A stretch of DNA of 20,475 nucleotides from Neisseriaceae bacterium (GTDB lineage Bacteria > Pseudomonadota > Gammaproteobacteria > Burkholderiales > UBA11063). Of this stretch, positions 15,277 to 20,475 are shown piece by piece. The notes beneath the pieces are model-generated. The model searched no databases. It saw only the letters and a list, made by a program, of their open reading frames with translations, and had not been told where the DNA came from. Made by a program: the position numbers and the translations under genes. Position 1 is the stretch's first letter, and each line of letters opens with the position of its first letter. The stretch covers positions 1-20,475 of the forward strand of contig CANEUJ010000008.1 in the NCBI GenBank assembly GCA_947441745.1, given 5' to 3'.

Positions 15277-16302
15277 ATGTTAAGTAAAATAATTATTTAT
15301 TCCGACAGTCAAAATAGCTATACTTTTGCCTATAATTCATCTTCACAGCTGGAGTATTATTTTGTGGATGGGCTTGTGTCTAAGTCTCAAGGGGTATTTT
15401 TAGCAAAAATCAATAATATACAATCAAAAAATAATTTAGCTTGGATTAATTATGAGTTTGATAAAGTTGGAGTTATCAATTTACCTAAAGTGCATAATCT
15501 TCAAAATGGAAGTAAAATTATTTGTCAAATGACTTCAATTGGTAGCTATGGTAAAATGCCAAAATTCAGTCAGGAAATAAAATTAGTAGGTAAATATGTG
15601 GTGCTATTACCTGCTTTAAAGACGCATTATTATGCTAATAGTCTTATGGAGCATCAAAAATTAGATGAGATTAGTAAAAAATATAAAAATATAGGGTTAA
15701 TCTTTAGATCAGCTATAAACTCATTAATTGATGTAAGAGTTATAGAAGATGAAATTTTATTGTTATCTAGTAAGTTAGAGCTAATAGCCAAACAGTCTAA
15801 TCTTGGTTGTCTGCTAGATGGTATTCCAAATTATATAGAATTACTGCATACATATAGTGAAGGCTTAAGTATTATCACGAATAGTGACAAAGTTTTTGCT
15901 AGCTTAAACCAATATATTAATTTGTGGGGGATTGGTGAATTATTATTTGATAGTGATATAGATAAGCCTAATGTTGAGTTAAACAATGAAGTTGTTACAA
16001 CTAATGGCATAAGACTAAATATTCATGAGTTATCAGGGGTAAACCTTATTGATATTGACAGTAGTAGTTCTAATTTAAGTTTTTATCAGGTCAATTTGCT
16101 GGCTATTGATGATATAGTAAAACAAATTAAACTTCATGATTTAAAAGGGATTATTCTTATTGATTTTATCAAAAATATGACTAATAAAGAGTATTCGGTG
16201 CTATCTGATAAACTTAAAAAACTGTTGCAAGATGATTGGCGGCGTAATAAAGTACTAGGATTCACTAAGGCAGGACTTTGTGAGATTATCAGAAGTAAAT
16301 AA
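15277..16302 (+). CDS. RNase E/G-like protein lacking the zinc-link
   Basis: The 341-aa protein resembles the catalytic half of RNase E/G, endoribonucleases for mRNA decay and rRNA processing. An S1-like region spans about 37-105 (GVFLAKINNIQ ... WINYEFDKVGVINL), followed by VGKYVVLLP. GLIFRSA has Arg144-Ser145 where E. coli RNase E has Arg169-Thr170 of the 5'-phosphate sensor. NLIDIDSSSSN puts Asp259 and Asp261 at Asp303 and Asn305. LHDLKGIILIDFI puts Asp296 at Asp346. The metal ligands are thus kept, with Asn replaced by Asp. The protein stops after CEIIRSK, just where the Zn-link (CPxCxG) and small dimerisation domain begin in RNase G (489 aa). I find no remnant of these downstream. It could be an active small homologue, an RNA-binding relative or a decaying copy. 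No clear ribosome binding site is visible. Confidence 0.75.
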   Translation: MLSKIIIYSDSQNSYTFAYNSSSQLEYYFVDGLVSKSQGVFLAKINNIQSKNNLAWINYEFDKVGVINLPKVHNLQNGSKIICQMTSIGSYGKMPKFSQEIKLVGKYVVLLPALKTHYYANSLMEHQKLDEISKKYKNIGLIFRSAINSLIDVRVIEDEILLLSSKLELIAKQSNLGCLLDGIPNYIELLHTYSEGLSIITNSDKVFASLNQYINLWGIGELLFDSDIDKPNVELNNEVVTTNGIRLNIHELSGVNLIDIDSSSSNLSFYQVNLLAIDDIVKQIKLHDLKGIILIDFIKNMTNKEYSVLSDKLKKLLQDDWRRNKVLGFTKAGLCEIIRSK

Positions 16303-16518
16303 TACCCATTTCTTAGTTACCCTTGATATAAATAAGTAGCAGGTTAAATGTAAATCAAGGCACCATGTTATAATAACACTTGATGGATAGGTAATATAAT
16401 TTAAAATTTGTGCTTTATTTTTGACTACTATGGTAGAATGTATAACTGTTAGGTAGGTGAGTTTTTAAATATCTAATTTGTGAGATGTTTAATAATTATT
16501 TTATAAAGGTAATGAAAT
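16303..16518. other. Intergenic region before the small exported protein
   Basis: No gene is visible. CCTTGAT (16321-16327) and ATCAAGG (16354-16360) form an inverted repeat with a 26-base loop, and GTTATAATAAC (from 16367) is a short palindrome. TGGTAGAAT (16431-16439) could be an extended -10 box for the gene at 16519, which would give a leader of about 75 bases; it lacks a good -35. Confidence 0.4.
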
Positions 16519-16785
16519 ATGAAAAAATTATTGTTAGCACTTATGGTTGTAAGTGGTTTTGCTTTTGCTGATTGCAATGATCCAAAAAATGCAGAAAAGG
16601 TTGTAGGAATGCTAAAAAGCCATAATAAAACTGCAGTTCAAGTAAACTACACAGCGGATAAAGCTGATTGTGCGGCTACTTGTAAAGCAAATATTCTTGC
16701 TCTAGATAAGTCAATCACAGTTGCTATGAATCAAGAAAAAAGTGGAACTGGTCTATGCCGTTTTGCTAAACCTGGAGATAATTAA
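16519..16785 (+). CDS. Small exported four-cysteine protein, unknown function
   Basis: I do not recognise this 88-aa protein. The N-terminus MKKLLLALMVVSGFAFADC is a textbook signal peptide with AFA as the probable cleavage site, leaving about 71 mature residues. Four cysteines (19, 51, 55 and 80) remain after cleavage, one of them in a CAATC pair, so two disulfides in the periplasm are likely. The mature part is Lys- and Ala-rich, with KNAEKVVGMLKSH suggesting a helix. AAAGGTAATG gives a good ribosome binding site. It has its own upstream region and ends 55 bases before the transporter. The compact, Cys-rich exported form would suit a periplasmic binding or stress protein, but nothing here shows which. 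Confidence 0.8.
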   Translation: MKKLLLALMVVSGFAFADCNDPKNAEKVVGMLKSHNKTAVQVNYTADKADCAATCKANILALDKSITVAMNQEKSGTGLCRFAKPGDN

Positions 16786-16840
16786 TATCCATGTATTTTA
16801 GGTGTGTCGTACGAGTAATTTTATGCGGCATACTTTAACT

Positions 16841-18097
16841 ATGAAAAACTCTAACACTAAAATCCTTCAAGTAATTTTTTTAACTATATTTCTCGATATG
16901 TTAGGTATTGGCATCTTAATACCAATAATTCCGTTACTTGTTTTAAAAACATCAATATTTTGTATAATTCCAGCTAGTTGGAGTATGTCACAAGCTCTTG
17001 TCATGGGTGGGTGGTTGATGGCAACTTACACATTGTTTCAGTTTATTTGTGCACCTATACTTGGGCAATATTCTGATAAATTTGGACGACGACCTGTTTT
17101 AATCTTCTCTATTTTGGGTACTGCTATTTCTTATCTTATCTTTGCTTATGCCATATATTGTAAAAATATCCCACTTATGTTTTTAGCTCGTAGCATTGAT
17201 GGTGCTACGGGTGGTAATATTTCTGTTGCTCACGCTGTAATTGGTGATATTAGCATACCAGCAAAAAGAGCTCGTAATTTTGGGATAGTTGGGATGGCAT
17301 TAGGAAGTGGGTTTATTTTGGGGCCATTTGTTGGCGGCAAACTCTCAGATCCAATGATGGTTGGTTGGTTTACTAGCTATACTCCATTTATTTTTGCAAG
17401 TTTGCTTTGTTTTTTAAATGTATTATTAATTTTATGGTTTTTACCTGAGACTTTGGTGGTGAATACAATTAGTGTTGATTTAGCTAGACCTTTTAATAAT
17501 ATCTTTAGGGCTTTTAATGATAAGGAGTTAAGAAATATTATTCCAGCTATGTTTTTATTTAATGCAGGGTTTACATTTTTTACTACTTTTTGGGGTGTAA
17601 TATTAGCCAGTAAGTTTTTTTATAATCAATCACAAATTGGTAATTTTTTTGCCTATTTTGGAGTAATGGTGGTTTTGGCTCAAGGAGTTATTGTTAGAAG
17701 ACTTTCTGGTAAAATAGCTGACTATAAAGTTCTTCGTATATCAATAATAGCTACAGGTTTTTGTATATTAACATATTATTTTATTTCATTTGATCATGTA
17801 AGTTATATTTATTTTATCCCACCTATAATGGCTATTGCTATTGCACTAACTAAAGCTTTTAGTACAGCCTTGCTAACCAGGATTACAAAAGTAGAAATTC
17901 GTGGGGAAGTAATGGGTATAAATAGTAGTAGTAATGCCTTATCAGGCACAATACCAGCATTAATAGCTGGATATCTTGCATCAGGACATATAATGTATCC
18001 TGTGTTGATTGGTGGTATGTGTACAATACTTGGTGGATTATTTTTTATATATAAATTTATACCAAATAGATTTTGTGGTGTGATGGAGCTAGAGTGA
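16841..18097 (+). CDS. DHA1-type MFS transporter (TetA-like)
   Basis: An inner-membrane, roughly 12-segment major facilitator of 418 aa. LGQYSDKFGRRPVLIFS is MFS motif A in the form found in TetA and other DHA1 drug:H+ antiporters. FLDMLGIGILIPIIPLL at the N-terminus and ARSIDGATGGNISVAHAVIGD are also TetA-like. Efflux of a small molecule is the likely role; the substrate cannot be read from sequence, and closeness to TetA does not by itself imply tetracycline resistance. Starts at 16802 (GTG) and 16823 (ATG) are in frame, but only the ATG at 16841 gives the normal short cytoplasmic N-terminus; none has a strong ribosome binding site. The end overlaps the next gene by four bases. Confidence 0.8.
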   Translation: MKNSNTKILQVIFLTIFLDMLGIGILIPIIPLLVLKTSIFCIIPASWSMSQALVMGGWLMATYTLFQFICAPILGQYSDKFGRRPVLIFSILGTAISYLIFAYAIYCKNIPLMFLARSIDGATGGNISVAHAVIGDISIPAKRARNFGIVGMALGSGFILGPFVGGKLSDPMMVGWFTSYTPFIFASLLCFLNVLLILWFLPETLVVNTISVDLARPFNNIFRAFNDKELRNIIPAMFLFNAGFTFFTTFWGVILASKFFYNQSQIGNFFAYFGVMVVLAQGVIVRRLSGKIADYKVLRISIIATGFCILTYYFISFDHVSYIYFIPPIMAIAIALTKAFSTALLTRITKVEIRGEVMGINSSSNALSGTIPALIAGYLASGHIMYPVLIGGMCTILGGLFFIYKFIPNRFCGVMELE

Positions 18098-18441
18098 AAT
18101 TAAACAAAATATTTTTAATAATAATAGTGCTATTTTTATATGGTTGCGAAAATAAAAAAACAGCTCCAGAAATTAATGTTGAATTGTATGGTAAATGGAC
18201 TAGTAATGATAATCTATGTAATCTAGAATTAGTGAGAAATGGAGCATCTATTAGGCTTGGTAAATTTAATGGATTAAATCATGCAACATTAGAAAATATA
18301 GATCTTAACTTTAAAAAAAATGGTATTTATTTTCTTTTTAGTGCCGCTGATACTAAGTTAAAATTTAACATAGTTTATGTGGAAGGTGAGTTAACGATTG
18401 ATCATTATTGCTCTGAACCACTACATAAGGTGAGTAATTAA
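18094..18441 (+). CDS. Small lipoprotein, unknown function
   Basis: The GTG start at 18094 overlaps the transporter stop (GTGA), with GGAG at 18084-18087 as the ribosome binding site. It gives MKLNKIFLIIIVLFLYGCENKK, a lipoprotein signal with lipobox LYGC and lipidated Cys18. Glu at +2 does not signal inner-membrane retention by the Asp+2 rule, so outer-membrane anchoring is likely. The mature part is about 98 residues, with two further cysteines (NLCNLEL and HYCSEPL), a probable disulfide, and a pattern of short hydrophobic strands (ELYGKWTSNDNLC) that suggests a small beta-rich fold. Overlap with the transporter implies translational coupling. I do not recognise the family. Confidence 0.75.
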   Translation: MKLNKIFLIIIVLFLYGCENKKTAPEINVELYGKWTSNDNLCNLELVRNGASIRLGKFNGLNHATLENIDLNFKKNGIYFLFSAADTKLKFNIVYVEGELTIDHYCSEPLHKVSN

Positions 18442-18479
18442 ATATTTTTTTGTATATATGTAAATTTAAGGAGCGTTGT

Positions 18480-18767
18480 ATGTTTTTAGTTGAAATAAAT
18501 TATTTGGTGCCAATTGAGGTGGTTGAACAACATACTGTGCCTCATAGAGCATGGCTTGATGTTGAAGTATCACGTGGAAATATATTATTAGCGGGGCCAA
18601 AAGTTCCAAGAACTGGTGGGGTGGTAGTACTTCTTTCTAAAACCAGAGCTGAAGCTGAAGAGTTAATAAAACAAGACCCATTCTATATCAATAATATCGG
18701 CAAGTATACGATTACTGAGTTTACTGCGACTAGACGTAGCCCACTAATTCAAATCCTAGAAGCTTAA
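18480..18767 (+). CDS. YciI-like protein
   Basis: A 95-aa protein with the YCII ferredoxin-like fold pattern: HTVPHRAWLDVEVSRG, then NILLAGPKVPRTGGVVVLL, and KQDPFYINNIGKYTITEFTATR near the end. His22 is the conserved family histidine that has been proposed as catalytic. Family members are small cytosolic proteins and most have no proven reaction. The ATG at 18480 has a strong AAGGAG at 18468-18473; an upstream in-frame start at 18450 would add ten unrelated residues. It follows the lipoprotein by 38 bases and converges with xthA, sharing the TTAA at 18764-18767 for both stop codons. Confidence 0.85.
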   Translation: MFLVEINYLVPIEVVEQHTVPHRAWLDVEVSRGNILLAGPKVPRTGGVVVLLSKTRAEAEELIKQDPFYINNIGKYTITEFTATRRSPLIQILEA

Positions 18768-19537
18768 AAAGTGACATCATATTCCATTATTAGTGGGGCA
18801 TGATCAGAGAATTTAATTTCTTTGAAGATAGTTGCTGATTTTAGAGTTTTTGCAATATTTGGAGTGGTTATCTGATAATCTATTCTCCATCCGACATCTT
18901 TAGCGTATGCTTGTCCGCGATTTGACCACCAAGTATAACCAGGAATATCTTTATATAGGCTTCTATAGATATCAACAAATCCTCTATCAAATAACTCTCC
19001 AATCCATTGGCGTTCTTCAGGTAAAAACCCAGAGTTTTTAAGATTTCCTTTCCAATTTTTTAGATCAATCTCCTGATGAGCGATATTCCAATCTCCACAG
19101 ATTATATATTCGCGTCCAGATTTTAGTTTGCTTTGGAGTATTGGCTTATAAAAACTCATAAAATGAAATTTATTTTCTTGTTTCTCAGAGCCTGATGAAC
19201 CAGAGGGTAAATATAGTGAAATCACTGAGAAGTTTTTAAAATCAAATTGTATATAACGCCCCTCATTATCAATGCGATTGTTATTGAGGCCAATAACAAT
19301 ATTATCTGGTTTTATTTTAGAATAAATAGCAACACCACTATAACCTTTTTTTTGAGCAGGGTGAAATTCACTATAGTAGCCATTAAAGTTAATTAGTTCA
19401 GGAGGGATATCCTCAATATTAGCTTTTATCTCTTGTATACAAATTATGTCAGCATTTTCTTTGAGAAGCCAGTCAAATAGACCTTTATTGTTAGCGGATC
19501 TGATTCCATTTACATTTATACTTATTACTTTTAGCAT
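18764..19537 (-). CDS. xthA: Exodeoxyribonuclease III / AP endonuclease
   Basis: An exonuclease III-family enzyme of 257 aa that incises DNA at abasic sites and trims 3' ends in base excision repair. Motifs are complete: INVNGIRSA at the N-terminus, CIQEIKA with metal ligand Glu36, GYSGVAIYSK, SLYLPSGSS, CGDWNIAHQEIDLKNWKGN with the Asp/Asn pair, DVGWRIDYQ and FSDHAPLIMEYD with the catalytic Asp-His. From memory, the GDWNIAHQ-IDLKNWKGN and RGQAYAKDVGWRIDYQ segments are very close to the Neisseria enzymes. The frame is open 26 codons further up, to 19615, but that stretch overlaps the flavoprotein gene. The ATG at 19537 has AAGGAA before it and begins MLKVISINVN, the family start. Confidence 0.94.
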   Translation of the reverse strand: MLKVISINVNGIRSANNKGLFDWLLKENADIICIQEIKANIEDIPPELINFNGYYSEFHPAQKKGYSGVAIYSKIKPDNIVIGLNNNRIDNEGRYIQFDFKNFSVISLYLPSGSSGSEKQENKFHFMSFYKPILQSKLKSGREYIICGDWNIAHQEIDLKNWKGNLKNSGFLPEERQWIGELFDRGFVDIYRSLYKDIPGYTWWSNRGQAYAKDVGWRIDYQITTPNIAKTLKSATIFKEIKFSDHAPLIMEYDVTF

Positions 19538-19553
19538 AATATTCCTTTTAAAT

Positions 19554-20475
19554 TCATATACTATTGCCACAGGCAAAAGCGGATGCCCAAGCCCATTGAA
19601 AATTATATCCACCAAGCCATCCAGTTACATCAACTACTTCGCCAATAAAGTATAATCCAGATACGGAGTTTGATTCCATGGTCTTTGATGATAAAGTTGT
19701 GGTATCAACTCCACCTTTAGTGACTTCAGCTTTTTTATATCCAAGTGTACCTGTAGGTTTGAGACTTAACTCATGAATAAAGTTAGCAATTGTAGCAATC
19801 TCTTTGTTTGATAGTTGACATATTTGTTTATTAATGCCAATTATTCTACACATGCTATCTGATAGACGTTGTGTCAAAAATTGGTTTAAAAATGTGCTTA
19901 ATAATTTGGTGCTGGTTTTATTTTGAGTAATTAATTCAATGATATTTTGTGAAGGTAGCATATTTATATTTATTTTATTACCAGAATTCCAATATGATGA
20001 TATTTGAAGTATAGCAGGGCCACTAAGTCCTCTATGAGTGAGTAATGTAGACTCAGTGAAGCTAATATCATTAGTTGAGGTTATAGTTCCAAATGATATT
20101 CCCGATAAGTCATTAAACTTAAGTAAATCATTTGGATCTAGTGCTAATGGTACTAATGCTGGTTCGGGTTTAATAATATTGATACCAAACTGCTTGGCAA
20201 TATTATAACCAAAAGCACTGGCACCAACTTGTGGCATAGCTAAACCACCCGTTGCGATAACAAGAGTTTCACTATCAGTAGCACCTTCGGTAGAGTGAAC
20301 TCTAAAACCTGTAGTTAATCTTTCTATTTGATTAACATTAACAGACATTTTACGTATAACACCAACACTTGTACACAAATAATCTAGTAAGTTTATAATA
20401 TCAGTAGCACTATTATCACAAAATAATTGCCCTAACGTCTTTTCGTGATAGCTTATATTGTGCAAATCTAATAAT
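19554..20475 (-). CDS. HI0933/YhiN-family flavoprotein (N-terminus outside window)
   Basis: The minus-strand frame stays open to the window edge, so the N-terminus, including the GxGxxG FAD-binding segment expected in the family (about 390-400 aa), is missing; about 307 codons are visible. Seen motifs are YHEKTLGQLFC, ATGGLAMPQVGASAFGYNIAKQFG, LTHRGLSGPAILQISSYW, and near the end TKGGV, GLYFIGEVVDVTGWLGGYN and FQWAWASAFACG, the strongly conserved C-terminus. These FAD/NAD(P)-dependent oxidoreductases are widespread, with reactions mostly unassigned. The TTG at 20463-20465 is not needed as a start. xthA follows 16 bases downstream, so the two may share a transcript. Confidence 0.9.
   Translation of the reverse strand, partial: LLDLHNISYHEKTLGQLFCDNSATDIINLLDYLCTSVGVIRKMSVNVNQIERLTTGFRVHSTEGATDSETLVIATGGLAMPQVGASAFGYNIAKQFGINIIKPEPALVPLALDPNDLLKFNDLSGISFGTITSTNDISFTESTLLTHRGLSGPAILQISSYWNSGNKININMLPSQNIIELITQNKTSTKLLSTFLNQFLTQRLSDSMCRIIGINKQICQLSNKEIATIANFIHELSLKPTGTLGYKKAEVTKGGVDTTTLSSKTMESNSVSGLYFIGEVVDVTGWLGGYNFQWAWASAFACGNSI

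Overview
The window is chromosomal DNA from an AT-rich proteobacterium. Gene order, Shine-Dalgarno sites, an encoded tRNA CCA end, ErpA, a UbiC-like protein and an exonuclease III that closely resembles the Neisseria type together suggest a beta- or gammaproteobacterium. I lean towards a low-GC betaproteobacterium near Neisseriales, but this is an inference from remembered protein similarity and not a tested placement.

Layout. 1-824: C-terminal part of a BspA-like leucine-rich repeat protein, followed by two strong hairpins. 1047-5251: nagB, acs and a FucP/NagP-type sugar transporter, which read together as an amino-sugar (GlcNAc) module. Acs could recapture the acetate released when GlcNAc is deacetylated. 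5252-5461: intergenic palindromic repeats. 5462-6757: divergent murI (-) and a YciA thioesterase (+). 6758-8634: structured leader, rpsB and tsf, ending in a textbook terminator. 8777-11137: erpA, a small unknown exported protein, plsY and hemH, packed like an operon. 11138-11370: a cluster of the same palindromic repeats seen at 5274-5384. 11417-15094: glmS, a ubiC-like gene and purB. 15116-15192: tRNA-Asn (-) with a near-consensus promoter. 15277-16302: an RNase E/G-like protein that lacks the zinc-link and small domain. 16519-18767: a small exported four-cysteine protein, a DHA1 transporter, a lipoprotein that overlaps it by four bases, and a YciI-like protein. 18764-20475: exonuclease III and an HI0933-family flavoprotein on the minus strand; the flavoprotein runs off the window.

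Most of this is housekeeping: translation (rpsB, tsf, tRNA-Asn), envelope precursors (glmS, murI, plsY), cofactors (erpA, hemH, possibly ubiC), purines (purB) and DNA repair (xthA). nagB and glmS are the opposing catabolic and anabolic steps around glucosamine-6-phosphate. I see no phage, transposase, CRISPR array or defence island, and no clearly new multi-gene system. The items most worth a second look are the shortened RNase E/G homologue, the nagB-acs-transporter cluster, the REP-like palindrome family, the nearly identical LRR repeats and the small exported proteins without recognisable family.
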